A stretch of DNA of 64,000 bases from Odontesthes bonariensis (GCF_027942865.1 NC_134524.1:5771036-5835035); one strand, 5' to 3'. Positions 1 through 12,124 are shown, counted from the first letter of the stretch. Translations and numbers: made by a program. Notes: generated by a model not told the origin, from the sequence alone.

Positions 1-895
1 TACCCAAGTAAAAGTGCTTTTACTTCAAACATCAGGATAAACAGATGTTGCTGAAGCAAGACAACACAGAGCTGCAGCTCATAAACCAGCATCCAAAGAT
101 CTGTAACCAGACAAGAGCTGCACAGCTTATCAAAGCACGCACACAAAAGCCTGTGAGCATCATCAACACAGCTGCTGCTGCTGCCTCACACAAAGCTGAA
201 ATTCAGCTTCTGCAGCTGACTTGGACATGATTGTGCAGGTTGGATGCAGAGTTTCTGTAAAGCAGCCGTCTCCACTTCTGAAGCAGCACAGCTGAAGCTT
301 GATGAAGAAGCCGTCTCCTTTCTCTGACTGGAAGATGAATCAGTTCTTTAAATGCTGTCATTGATTTTCTGCATATTCAGCATCAGCTTCAGCTGAATGT
401 GAGCCTGATTCAGATTCAGTCACGTCTGCATTTAGCTTTTCTTTTCCTTTACAGACAGAAATATAATCGGTTTTGTTGCAGCAACAATAGTTATCATCAT
501 CTGTTTCTTCCCTCTCTGAGTTTGTTCTGTTTAAGGAAGATAACAGGAAACATTTCTCCACCCAACACTGATCCAGCTGCTGCCAGGAAGCTCAGTGATG
601 AACTGATTTGTTCCAGAGAAGAGGAGACAGCTCACAGTGAACTGTAACATCTGATGGACATGAACTGAGAGGACGAAATCATTTCAATTTATATTTGTGT
701 TCAACTCCTTTTTCTTTCAGTTAGTGAAGAATAAATGAGAAATAATTTGTGGTTTCGTAGTGAGAAGGTTTGATATTTTTATCATTTCTATTGGATGGAT
801 GTGGTTAAATGAGTCTGTGAATGTTTAAAATGTGAATATTGTAACAAACTGAATCAGCTGAATCACTTGTTCTCTCTTTCCTCTGAACTCAACAG
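1..895 (+). other. Intron of FCRL-like gene A, upstream of its first visible Ig exon
   Basis: This stretch is almost the same as 24338-25232, the intron before the fifth Ig exon of gene B. That match places the first exon of gene A in this window at the D5 position of a B-type gene. Part of it (about 540-660) also resembles the intron after the D2 exon (22700-22830), as expected if a D2-intron-D3 block was copied. No exon was found in it. Confidence 0.7.
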
Positions 896-3800
896 CAAGT
901 AAACCCAGAGCCACACTGACAGCAGAGAGAAGAACCATACCAGCAGGGGGCAGTGTGACACTGACCTGCTCTGTGCACCGCTCTGATGGATGGAGGTTTG
1001 ACTGGTTCAGAGGTGGGTCAGCCTATTCTGCAGCTCAGCCCATAAGAAACAATGGATATAAAGACCTCACAGTGTCACAGGGAGGTCTGTACCACTGCAG
1101 AGGAGGAAGAGGAGGAGAACCAGGTTTCTACTCAGAAGTCAGCAGTGATGTCACCATTGAGGAAACTCGTGAGTTTATTCATTTGTTCTGAAATAAAAGA
1201 AGTTTTCATCTGTTTCTCAGTCATGTAGAAAAGAGCATTTTGGTCCCAACAACAACAAGAACATGAATGAAACAATGATTATATGACAGTAACTCCTACT
1301 GATACCTCTGATGTTTGAGACTCTTCATGTTTTGTTCAGATTCAACACAAGAGTGGCAGAATCTTCTTCTCTCATTTATTACATCTGGATTTCCTTAATC
1401 TCTTCTTGTTCATCAGTTTTAGAATTGAAACACTTCAACACTTGAACTTTATGCTCTTTGTGCTGCTGTTAAACATCATGAAAAAGCACTGAACAGGATG
1501 GAGATAAAAACTGTAGAAATAACTGATCAGTAAGTCAGTAAATACTGAGAAATGTTGCTCCAAAAAGCAAACAAACTACAGTAATTTAAATGTTTACAAA
1601 GATTTATTAAATAAATACATAGATGAACAGTGTCAAATAACAGGAAATAGAATCAAAGCATATTTCTGTTGGTTTTCTGTGTGTGTTGGTCTTCTAACTG
1701 AATATTTTTATGTGAGCAGTTTCCATTAAGGCCACAGTGATCCTGCAGCCCAGCTGGGCTCAGATATACAGCGGTGAGACCGTCACTGCCAGATGTGAGA
1801 TCCAGGGAGGTGGAGGAACTCAGTGGATGTATGAATGGAGACGAACCGGGTTAAATATACCTCCAACATCCAGTGAATACAGGATCAGCAGAGTTACTGA
1901 CAGTGGAAGATACAGCTGCCGGGGCAGAAGGGACCAGCTTTTTCTAACACAGTGGAGTGATGTCATCACTGTAACTGTATCAGGTAAGTTAAAAATGTTA
2001 AAGTTACAGCTTTTTAATCCAGGGTTACAGACTTCTTTTCTATCTGTTCTGTCTCTCTCCATCAGATAAACCCTGGTCTGTCCTCACTGTGTCTCCATCA
2101 TGGCTGAGTCCTGGAGCCTCAGTAACTCTGAGCTGTCAGGTTGAACATCCGTCTGCAGGATGGAGGTTCTACTGGTATAAAGCTGTTCCTGATCCGTCTG
2201 AAAGCTCTTACAGCTATGAGCTGCTGCCTGATAGCAACAACGGGACTGAACATGGTTCCTACATCATTCATGGACAGACACACACAGCAGGATATGTGTG
2301 TAGAGCTGGGAGAGGAGACCCAGTGTATTACATTGATTACAGTCGCCCAGAGATTGTCTGGTCTGCAGGTCAGTTTGTTTCTGTCCTCTCAGTGAGCAGA
2401 AGGGATGCTTTCACTGTGAATAAATCACTTACTGTATCAGTTGCACTAACAGACAGTTAAAACACACTTTGTGTTGTGGTCAGGCAGATCAGCTTGTTGA
2501 AATGTGTGCGCTGATGTTCAGATGAAGAACAAAATAAACCAAATGAATATCTGTAATGAAGCATTGGTTATGTTTCTCTCTGCTTTGGTGAAATCTCATC
2601 ACATGTTTTTCAGATCTTCATCCAGCAGCGTCTCTCACAGTGAGTCCTGACAGAGTTCAACACTTCACAGGTGATCCTGTGTCACTGAACTGTGAAGGAA
2701 AATCTGCTGAGTGGAGAGTGAGGAGGATTACAGAAACAGGATTCCTGTCACACTGCTCTGAGTCAGTATGGGGGACAATGACTGGATCCTCATGTAACAT
2801 AGAGTATCTCTGGTCTGGTAATAATGTGTTCTGGTGTGAGTCTGGATCAGGAGAGTTCAGCAACGCAGTCAACATAACTGTGCCGAGTACGTTATGATAA
2901 ATGTTCTTTTTCTTTCACTTTGTCTTGTATTTAAGCATCACATCATTAACTGTACCTGAGCATGTCATATCCATACAACATGAACTTTCTCGGTGAGCAT
3001 TTGTCTCTTGATCCTGCTGCGTAGTTTGCTCTTAAGGTTCACTGGAAAACAATTTGGTTTGCTGTTGTCTTACTTTACAGGAGAGCTTGAAGTTTTAATG
3101 TCACCTTTCACGATTCAGAACAACTACTTTGTGATTTATGACACTGTAGACAGTGTTATATCTTTGTTAAAAGCTGGTAACACACATACGGTTTGTAGAT
3201 GCACGAGATCAAATTTCAGCCAATTCAACTGTGTGAGTCAGCTTTGTCTAAATGTCTGCACCAGCTGATCTCTGACAGAAACCTAATGTCCTCTGACTGT
3301 TTTACAGGTAATAATTCTGGAGTTATCCTGGTGAGCCCCGTCCATCCTGTAACTGAGGGAGGTTCTGTCAGTCTGAGCTGCAGACGCAGAGGACAAAATA
3401 CACTTTCCAATGTGTTTTTCTATCACAATGACACACTTCTTCAAAGTGACAGCAGAGGGGAGCTGAACATCTCTGCAGTGTCACAGTCAGATGAAGGTTT
3501 CTACAAGTGTGGACACTCAGGGGAGGTTTCACCACAGAGCTGGATCTCAGTTAAAGTTGAGTAGAGTTCAATTATTTGATGCTTTTAAAACTATTTTCTG
3601 TTTGAGAATAACAAGCTAATCGTTACATTTCTGCTTTTGATTAAATCTTGAAGTCCATTTTCCAGGAATAATTGTCTGAAAAGCTTTATAGAAATAAGTT
3701 TAGTTCATTTTTTAACTTTTTTTTTTTTTTATTGAAGCTGTATCCAGACCTGAAGGCTCTTTGTTTCCTGTGCTGATGGTCGTTGGACCAATTATTGGAC

Positions 3801-4718
3801 TCATATTCATCGCTCTCCTGCTCCTGCTGTGTCGCTGCAGACGATCCAAAGGTGAGAGCTTTTTCTTCTGGTATCAGATGTTTCATTCTTTCATTACTGA
3901 AGGACATCGATGCCTCATGAGGACATAAACTGGAACAGCAGTACAACAACGTACAACACAAAACCAGCTTTTTATTCTTTGTGAAAAAGGTTCTGCTACA
4001 GAGCAGACGGTCGACCAGGATGAGACCCAGCAGCAGGTTTACTCCTCTCTCCTCCATGGTCAGTCTTTCAGCTTCCTCTGAAACTCAGTTTCTAATCGCA
4101 CGATGACAGAATATCTTCATCCATAACATCCAGTTCTCCAGGATGACGTATTCTCTCTGCTGCAGCTTTAACACCGTCGAGTTAAATCAAACCAGGACAT
4201 TAACACGCGATAAAGAAAGAAATGCTCTGAAGAAATCTTTAAGTTTAAATCAGTTTCACACACATGAGGCGGCTCGTTTAACTGTGTTGTGACTTTTTCT
4301 GACCTGCAGGAGATCTTTGTGTCTATGAAACAGTCAGAGGAGGTGAAGCCTCTGCAGATGGTACAGTTTAAACTTTGACTATAACACTCAGCTGCTGGAA
4401 GTTTCTCTTCTAAAATAATTGTGATCAAAGTTAAAGTCAATGATGACGTTATTGTTTCAGGTCAGCAGGAAGGTGATTACGATGATGTTGCATCTGTGAT
4501 CAGCCCAACGATCAGAGCGGGAGGAGTGAGTACACAATCTATGAAAAGTGATCATTCTCATCAATAACCTGCACAGATAAAACAGAGGGCGTGTGCTTCT
4601 CCATATTTCCACATGTGCATGTTAACAGGAGAACATGATGATCAGGAGGATAGAAGAGGACGGCTCTGACTACTATAATGTGAATCCAGATTCAACCGCA
4701 GCTATGAAACCTCAGTGA
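896..4718 (+). pseudogene. FCRL-like receptor gene A, 3' part, with a broken donor before the transmembrane exon
   Basis: Ten exons are visible: Ig exons 896-1168, 1720-1983, 2066-2368, 2614-2886 and 3308-3556; transmembrane exon 3738-3851; tail exons 3990-4058, 4310-4360, 4461-4525 and 4629-4718 (TGA). All Ig joins are phase 1. Each Ig exon keeps its two cysteines (for example TARCE...YSCRG, TLSCQ...YVCRA). The membrane exon encodes a hydrophobic run ending in CRCRRSK. The tail has YSSL, YETV, YDDV and YYNV. Upstream exons lie outside the window. The donor after the last Ig exon reads AAAG/TT, where genes B and C read AAAG/GT, so the frame runs into TAG at 3562-3564 after VKVE. This copy may therefore make a secreted ectodomain or be a pseudogene. 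The family call rests on exon layout and Ig similarity; 'FCRL5-like' is the usual automatic label. Confidence 0.75.
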
Positions 4719-5979
4719 GAACTATTTATCTGCTGATAAATACGCTGGGGGACCCACCATCACCCAAAAAACTGTGTTTGTGTCACCTTCATCATTTCCA
4801 CCTATGACTCAACCACATTATCAGACGCTTTAAATTCAATTTAAATGATTTTATTTGTTTCTCTTTATATTCTTTAATGTATTTTAATGCTTCTTCCACT
4901 CCCTGCTGCAATGCTTTTATTTTATGTAAAGCACTTTGAATTGTTTTGTACATGAAATGTGCTATATAAATAAATATGATTTGATTTGACACTGGGTACA
5001 ATAGAGGATATTTTGATGGGAACTAAAGAAGCATTTAGTTGATGCTCTCCTTCGAAGAAAACGCTCAGGACGTTTCATTTGTTTAAATCTTTTTATATTA
5101 TAGTTATATTGTACATCTGTTTCCTTCAGAGAATTCTCTGTTTTATGTGCACTTAGATTCAATTAATATGAGCTAAAAATGTGCATTTGTTTGAAGTCCT
5201 CGTTTCTTTTCACGACATTAATATGAATAATTTCCCAGATTAGACTTTGTGAAGCAATTTCAATATCAGAAATGAGTTTGATCCCACAAATGTTTGCTGA
5301 TGAGTCAGGATGTCAGATAGACCCTGACACATAACTGTGTCTGTGTTCCAGCTGTTTGTTGTGATTTAGTGTCAGGTCCATGAGAGGAAATCATCAGCCG
5401 AAGAAGAGCAGCACAGATGATGAACTGCACTCGTGCTCTGGCAGCAGAGCTCCTTAAATTAAGCCGCCACTTCATCAGGTGCATCTGTTAAATCTGACCA
5501 CATACGCAGAGACGTGTTCCTTTAACTCTTATGTTTAAGTTAAATTAGAATTAATAGTATTGAGATAACATTATATCTTTGTGTTAATGAATGTGTGTCT
5601 TTTGTGATTATTTAGCTTCTTCGGTCAGACTGTGATTGGATCACATTTTTCAGACCTGGCAGTGTCGGAGTCTTTAGAAAGTTCATTGGTTTAATTGTCC
5701 TATTTTTTTAAATGGCTGCACCTGTAAATGTGTTTCTTGTTCTTTAATCTCCCACCTTGATGTGAACTTTTTTTCACTTCTTTTGGAAGAAAATAAAGCT
5801 CTTATTTCTTTGAACTGTGGTCAGTCTCTTTTTAATCTTGCAGGACACAAGCTGGGTTGTAACAGTGACATATTAGACATTCTGAAATCCATACTGAGCT
5901 GCCAGAGTGTCTGCATGCATGGTGCTGGGTGTCATTTCAAAACTCATCCAGATATAGTTTGGATCTGTCATTTAACGTG
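4719..5979 (+). other. 3' flank of gene A: L2 tail, then spacer with a likely poly(A) signal
   Basis: This holds the 3' UTR and flank of gene A. An L2-type tail lies at 4830-4989. An AATAAA at about 5790, followed by a TG-rich stretch, is the best poly(A) signal seen. The same signal recurs downstream of genes B (about 30553) and C (about 48755). No further gene was seen. The stretch ends at the retroviral junction at about 5979/5980. Confidence 0.45.
4830..4989 (+). mobile_element. L2-like LINE 3' tail fragment
   Basis: The sequence carries the characteristic teleost L2/Maui-type 3' end: GTAAAGCACTTTGAATTG, then GTGCTATATAAATAAAT and a short TTGAT/TTTGATT repeat. Only the tail is present. 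It sits at the same place after genes B and C, so it predates the tandem duplication. Confidence 0.7.
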
Positions 5980-6376
5980 TACCATGCCCATCTACACTTG
6001 CTGTGTCTGCCTGTGTCGACTCTGGAGACTCCAGACCTCTTTTATCCAAGATTATGCCTTGCGGTGAACACCAAATCTTAATTTTTAGTTTGCATAGGGC
6101 ATCCCTCCCCAACAAGTTAAGGGGAGTCTGATGTGATACCCCGATTGGCATCCTGATTTCATTTTCCCCTGTGGAGATATGCACGGGGGCGGTCATTTGT
6201 ACTAGCTGCTTAATTCCCGAGAATCCTATTGTCTCAATAAATTTATTTGACATGGGGAGGTGTGTGGCATAATGTTGACTTACACAAGTGTAGGTGGCTC
6301 CAGTGTCCACCAACATTGTAGTTGGCTCATCCTCGATTAGAACCTGCAGCATCGGTTCTTCATCAGCTCCCACCAT
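5980..6376 (-). pseudogene. Retroviral aspartic protease, truncated
   Basis: The frame contains the aspartic protease active-site motif LVDTGAT and, about 65 residues later, an LGRDAL motif, as in retroviral proteases. It lies directly after the gag remnant with the zinc knuckle, in the expected order. Its 3' end and all of pol are cut off by the junction with host DNA; the stop codon ending the frame (5972-5974) comes from flanking DNA. No functional enzyme is expected. Confidence 0.8.
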
Positions 6377-6421
6377 TACGACTGGAAACTGACCCTCCCC
6401 TCTAGGACTCTGTGGGCACCC

Positions 6422-7429
6422 CTAATAACCAAAGTTTGGACTCACCCATGGGCCTGCCAGGCCACTTGATCCACCCCGCGGGGACTGGCCACGGTCCTGC
6501 CGCAACTTCTGGTTTCCTGATGCTCGCGGACATCTGTCAGCAAAATGTCCCAACTCGCCGCAGGCCCAACATGCCCCCGAGGATCTTCGTCTTACGGCTG
6601 TGCCTCTCCTGTACCCTCGGTAAGGTCGAGGCTGGCTTTGTCCTCCTGCACGTGGTGTGTATGGTGGTTGCGTGTAGGCCTGAGGTGTGACGGGTTGAAA
6701 GGGTGTAGAGGGTGCAAAGGGTGGAGGTACCTGTTCAGTGGTCCCCGGTGTCATCAGGGCCTGGCCTCCCACCTTTGGTCCTTCCAGCTGCATCTGTGTG
6801 AGTTTCCTCTGCAAGTTCTTATCCTGCTCCTTCCGTTTCCGTTCACTTTGCCTGTATTTGTCAATAGCATGCACAACATTATCCCGGAATGCCGCATGTG
6901 TCATTGATTTCAACTTTACCACATCCTCCAGCCTCGCTCGAACTGAGTCGGGCATGGCTTCTAGGATAGAGTCTCTGAACACAGAGTTGAGCACTGTGTT
7001 AGGTTCAATGTCTTGTTCCAGTTCTTGTTTCCATCTTTCCAACTGGCGTGCAACGTACGCCGCTGGATTATCTGTATCCAACAGTGTGTCGCTCTTTAAC
7101 GCTTTTGGATCCGTTTTCGTAGGATACTCAGCTCGCAGAGCTCCCCACAGTGCAGGTCGATGTGCATCGAACCCAATTCCATCTGCTCGATGGCCCACCA
7201 TCCAGCCATTCATACTGTTTCTCAAAATGCCCTCCATGGTAGTAGTTCCAAAACACCTTGCCCACACTGCCTTGATGTCTCCCACAGCCAACAGTTTACC
7301 CACAGTTTCTTGTTCAAAAGCTCTTATCCATTTGCTTGCACCTGTGTGAATGTCCGGCAGTCTGGCAACCAGCCCCGCTAGGTCGAGCATCTGCCACGGC
7401 ACATACTGTCCCTGCATCCCATTCACCAA
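6422..7429 (-). pseudogene. Retroviral gag remnant: capsid and nucleocapsid
   Basis: This 335-residue frame holds a capsid-like region in its first half. A basic, glutamine- and proline-rich linker follows. Near the C-terminus is one CCHC zinc knuckle (CWACGELGHFADRC, spacing C-x2-C-x4-H-x4-C), the mark of retroviral nucleocapsid. The frame is open upstream of the first Met to about 7573, where a stop separates it from the matrix-like part. Gag is thus split and the copy is decayed. Confidence 0.8.
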
Positions 7430-7891
7430 AATCGGATAATTACCCGCAGTATATTTCTGTGGTGCATGAATATTTGGTCGGTATCTTAAATTAAACTCTC
7501 TGTCCCTGCCGTTTCCCTGCTGGCCGGGTGGATTCTGTTCCTGAACCTGCTTTTCTGCTTGGTTTATCTCTTGCTGTTAATCAACCATGGAATGAGTATG
7601 CTCTATCCAATATGAATCTTCTGCCAGTTTCCCCTCATATTCTGCATAACAGTCTAAAACCTGTGGTGTCTTCCTGGCCGTACTACAATGTTTGGGAGGC
7701 CTTTCATGTAACATGGATTTTTCTTGTGACGTCCTTTCCTGTAGTATGGACTTTTCTACTATGGGAGTGGTGGTACGATCTAGGTGTAGTGCTTTTTGGT
7801 GATCTGGGGCCTGTGCCGTTGCTGAAGCTGAGGCTGTTGGACTCCTAACCTCTACAACAGATAGTGGTTTCGGATAACCTGAAGCCTGGGC

Positions 7892-8500
7892 TCATGTTAA
7901 AGCTGTTGGACTGCTGTGTTCAGTACAAGATGAACATTGATCACATGATGGTTTTTGATCTGACGCTGCCTGATAATGTGGGGGGTTTCCCCTTGCAACC
8001 TGATCTGAACCACCAACAGCGCCTGGCTCAGGAGCTCCCTGACTGCTTGAAGCCGCTGTTTGTGGTTCAGGGCGTACATAAGGTACTTCCTGATTTTTCA
8101 TTTCAAAATCTCCTTTTATGTTCATCACCCCTGACAGTGTTGGATATAGTCCTGCAGACTCATACTGCTTGACCTTCTCCACTACCGGCTGTTCCCCCCT
8201 CAGTATGGCTACGCCTTCCTTCAAATTCCCTCTGTAACAACGACCTTCAGTTTCAAAGAAATGCAAAATTTCTAATTCAAGCTCCCTCTTTTTCTGTCTC
8301 TTTTTGCTTTTGTTTTTTGATTTGTGGTCGTTGATTCTTTGTTCCATAACTTCACAGACAGCTACATCGAAAGTGCCATCCTTTGGCCAGGGTGGGAACA
8401 TATTTTTGGTTCTTTTTTCCCATTTTTGAGATAACTTTTGAATGTCTTTGTAACGTCCTGGATGCCTAGCGCTAACGATTATTGTTGGTGTTACATCCAT
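7892..8500 (-). pseudogene. Retroviral gag remnant: N-terminal, matrix-like part
   Basis: This 202-residue frame starts just after the leader. It has a lysine/arginine-rich segment in the middle and a proline-, glutamine- and serine-rich C-terminal half. Position and composition fit the matrix region of gag; there is no catalytic motif to confirm it. It is separated from the capsid part by stops and a frame change between about 7573 and 7892. Confidence 0.55.
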
Positions 8501-8639
8501 CGTCTCACCTAGTTAGTTCCTTAGAACCGGGAATAATAATTATTATTATCCCTTACCCCCCCCCTTTTTATTTTATTTTTTTTCCAAACAACTTTTGAAG
8601 ATCAATTTAAATTAACTAATTATTTAACTCTAATGCTCA

Positions 8640-9315
8640 TTTAATGCTCGGCTAAATTTAGCTTGGATGCAGCTAATTATTGGATTGAATATTATCAATG
8701 CTACTGTTAAGCTAATTTAGCTCGTTGCTATTTTGATTCCTAGTTTGTAGTTAAGTTCTTATTAGCTTATTGTTAATGCTATTGTTCGCTATCCAATGTC
8801 AATTGATGTTGCCTTCCTAGCCGTTGTAAATGAATGCTAACTTATTGCCAATTAAGATTTAACCCAATATTTGCCTTATTGCTTTTGCTAATCAATGCTA
8901 ATTGTATTTCTGATCAATGCTAATTATGGCTAACGAAATGCTAACAAATGCTACTAATGCTAACCAATGCTACTTATTGCTAATCAATACTAGCTTCCTT
9001 GTTGACCAATGCTAATTGAATGCTAATTATGCTATTCAACGCTAGTGATTGCTAATCAATGCTAATTTATGCTAGATAATGCTAGTTATTGCTAATCAAT
9101 GCTATTGATTGCTAACCAATGCTAACAATGCTAGACAATGCTAGTTATTGCTAATCAATGCTATTGATTGCTAACCAATGCTAATCAAATGCTAATTATG
9201 CTTTTTAATGCTAATTATTGCTAATCAATGCTAATTTATGCTAGACAATGCTAGTTATTGCTAATCAATGCTATTGATTGCTAACCAATGCTAATCAATG
9301 CTAATTTATTGCTAA
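8640..9315. repeat. AT-rich tandem repeat built on TGCTAATCAATGCTA
   Basis: Dozens of degenerate copies of short words such as AATGCTAATCA, GCTAGTTATTG and TGCTATTGATTGCTAACC are strung together. A larger unit is repeated at least three times between about 9050 and 9300. It lies in the retroviral leader between LTR and gag. The spacing is irregular and there are no unique spacers, so it is a minisatellite and not a CRISPR array. Confidence 0.8.
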
Positions 9316-11716
9316 TCGAAAGCTCTGTTAATGCTTACTCAAGGCTTGGCGCTGCCCCAACCCTTGCTCACACCCGGATGTTTCTGATCCAATCCACCCA
9401 CAATGTCTCCCCACCAATCCTAGATGATACAATGCACGTCACGGCTACGTCAATTTCGACCAATGAAATCTGAACACACCTCTAAATCTAACTCCAATGA
9501 AACACGTCTAAGACACGTAACTTCTAACCAATAAAATCTTAACACACCTCTAAGCCTGCCTCCAATGAACCACGTGAATTTCTAACCAACCAAATATGAA
9601 CACACCATTACATCTACTTCCTAGACTGCTATTAACTCCTCCCAAGCATAACAATTGAACCAGACATAACAATTGAACCACACCCCAACTCAAAATGGCG
9701 TTTGTCACACTTTTTGTTACAAGTTGAGAAAAAGGAGGAAATACAAACTTTCAGCTGGACAGAGAAGAAATACAATTTAACACAGAAATAACAGTTGCAC
9801 TATTCTTCACCTCGAAATGGCATTTGTTAAGAAAGAGAAAGAAATACAATTTAACACGCTGTGGACAGGGAAACTACAAATCAGAAGATACAGAAACAAT
9901 GCATAAGCGAAAAACTTTCTTTATCAGGAATGTCACATTCAACTTGACTAGAGACAGAAACTCTCCTCTAGAATTGCGAAACCCTCATTACTCGACTGAT
10001 AACAACTCCGCAATTAGCACATTACCTAAAGAAAACTAATAATTATTACAGTTTAACCATAAAGTGCCCCTGGAAGACACAAGGAAGGAAAGTGTGATCA
10101 CACACGAACATTTGCAGCAGCAGGAAACTGTCAAGGACAGAGCCCGCGCCTTCACACCAGCCTCGTGAACGCGCAGCACCCTCTGTCCCCCTGAAGGCCA
10201 AAACACCTTCACTTGCCTGTTGAGAATAGAACTTTAGAAACTTAACACCAATCACAGCAGTATTCAATAATTCAATAATAACCAGATGCACGCAACGAAA
10301 ATACAGAATCTTAAAGAAATAAACACTCAGCGTTTAAAACTCACAGCACATTACTGCAACAACTCCTTATCTCCCCAAGTTATTAATGTGGCAACTATAA
10401 CAATTAAGCAAATTATAACAATGAAGCAAATCTGAGTTTAACTTAAAATGCTACGAATACTCAAAAGTCAAGGGATGATATGAGTCAGATCCTTTTTTCT
10501 TTTCTTCTCTTTCTTGATTCACACAAACTAGCAGGACTCCACACACATTGACACACACATTGACACACACATTGACACACACATTGACACACAAACAGAG
10601 ACCGGTCCTACGCACCCACACCAAGTCAGTCGATCACCAAGTCGGTCGATCAAAGTTTTGTCAGTCACCGTTCAAATCTTCACATTTTTAAATTATCAAT
10701 TTCTTTCATTTATACTTTTAATTTTTCAGGAGATGTTGGTGTCGGCAGTATATGGAATACAAAATGTGTTTTCCCTACAAGCCTTGTGATATGGTTTCTT
10801 GACCAAAGCAACAGATGCTGACGTGTACTTTATCAGCTTCGCTGTGACCGCTCAATAATAATCTCCTGTGGCCAATACATAAACGAATTTGAACTTTCTT
10901 CTAAATGTCTTTATACTGAGGTCTCGGATAACTCCAAAGAGTTCTAAGCAGATATATAAAATGATATAAACATATATACTTAAAATGTGCTCCTCATAGA
11001 ACTGGATTTTTTCATTTCAGAGTTTTTTTTGAAAGCCTGATTGATTCAATCGTTGAACTTTAATGTTCGCCAGTCAATCAATTATCAGTATTCGTTTTAC
11101 TCCTTGACTAGTGAAAATAATTTTCACGTATGTTTAATGAGTCTAGTGTACCCCGTACTCCCGTCAGTGTTCCTCCCCCCAATGCATTGAAGGATGGCTG
11201 ATAGAATGCAAGAGGTACTATTGATCGTCGCTCAACAACCTACCCGCTTCTTTACAGCTATTAATTAATCCAGTTTGAATTCATCCGATTCACAATTGGC
11301 CGGAGCGCAGCGACTATAGTCCTTCTTAATCACCAACAAAAAAATACAATACAACCACACAAGCCAGACCAACTGACCACAGCTGTCTGCTTTACAACTC
11401 ACATCAGCTGCTGTTTACCCAATTTTATCCCAATTCACACATATGGCACCTCTTGGCCCAAAATTTCCCAAACAATTTCAACAGCCCCCCTGCGCAGAGG
11501 TAACAATGAGATGCTCACCGAATATACTCGTCCTTCTCCCGTGTTCTTTTAAATTTGTGGAGCTGTCGGAGGCCCGTCACCTGTACACCACCAACAGACA
11601 CCGCCGCTTTCAGAAAAAAAAAGGAAAAAATATGTCGTACCTGCAGGCTTAACGACTGATCTCGGCTGTCGGCGCACAGAGGACGCGTCCCGTCGGGCTC
11701 CAGCTGCCAAAATCTC
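9316..11716 (-). other. Retroviral leader or inserted spacer
   Basis: No convincing gene was found. Around 9440-9610 a motif resembling 'CCAATnAAATCTnAACACACCTCTAA' recurs two to three times. A 12-bp microsatellite is at 10541-10594. On the minus strand, CTGCAG/GTACGA near 11640-11650 could be the retroviral splice donor, given its place just after the primer-binding site. A leader this long is unusual and may include foreign insertions. Confidence 0.4.
10541..10594. repeat. 12-bp microsatellite (ACACACATTGAC)n
   Basis: About four and a half near-perfect copies of a 12-bp unit made of CA dinucleotides interrupted by TTGA lie head to tail inside the retroviral leader. Confidence 0.85.
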
Positions 11717-11734
11717 ACGCACTCGGGGTCACCA
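11717..11734 (-). promoter_or_regulatory. Retroviral primer-binding site
   Basis: Three bases past the end of the LTR, the minus strand reads TGGTGACCCCGAGTGCGT. The TGG start, 18-nt length and position right after the LTR are those of a tRNA primer-binding site. I did not assign the tRNA. Confidence 0.65.
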
Positions 11735-11737
11735 TTA

Positions 11738-12046
11738 TGTTGTGGAGAAAATAGGGCCGAGTACACTGTCGGTCAGCAGTCCATTGGGGAATTTATTGAA
11801 CAAACCGTCACAGCAAATGTGCATACAGAATGTACAAAATGTCCGACGAGCTCATTTTGGGACACCCTTTTATACCGTTTTATCATAACAAGTGTACGTG
11901 GCCCTCTCTGGAGGCGCCTAGCTTTCGCAGTTTATCATAAACACGCTCATTCTAACTATCAACAATATTCATATGAACCAGTCAACAAGGCCCAGGATGT
12001 AACTAGGCCAGAAGTCATGAGCATGTCATGACATCCTTCTCCCACA
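11738..12046 (-). repeat. 5' LTR of the endogenous retrovirus
   Basis: The 309-bp segment begins TGTGGGAG and ends CCACAACA on the minus strand, giving TG...CA ends. It contains TATAAAAG (11874-11867) and AATAAA (11797-11792) in the right order, about 75 bp apart. It is followed by a primer-binding site. No second LTR occurs in the window. Confidence 0.8.
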
Positions 12047-12124
12047 CTGTGCATTCAGCTTATTTATTCAACTGTATGACCGCAAAAAACTGGAGGAGTT
12101 ATATTCTGAAGTTTTACCTATAAG

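Larger units (their letters stand above)
5980..12046 (-). mobile_element. 3'-truncated endogenous retrovirus, unit 1 only
   Basis: In minus orientation the element runs 5' LTR (12046-11738), primer-binding site, an unusually long repeat-rich leader, gag remnants (8500-7892 and about 7573-6422) and the start of protease (6376 to about 5980). Pol, env and the 3' LTR are missing. The left edge joins host DNA inside the protease frame, and about 45 bp of host sequence present in units 2 and 3 are also missing, which points to a deletion from pol into the left flank. Host sequence resumes at 12047. It is absent from the other two units, so it inserted after the tandem duplication, or was lost cleanly from both other units, which is less likely. 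Confidence 0.85.

Noticed and set aside
3686..4057. Minus-strand frame of 116-123 codons recurring opposite the membrane and first tail exons of genes A, B and C
   Set aside because: It is the complement of well-supported exons and of a T-rich intron end. Its recurrence is explained by the gene duplication.
8640..9315. CRISPR-like array
   Set aside because: Repeats are degenerate and contiguous with no unique spacers, in a vertebrate genome. It is a minisatellite.
11515..11766. 83-codon frame across the LTR and primer-binding site
   Set aside because: It spans the LTR end and leader, where no protein is expected, and has no recognisable motif.
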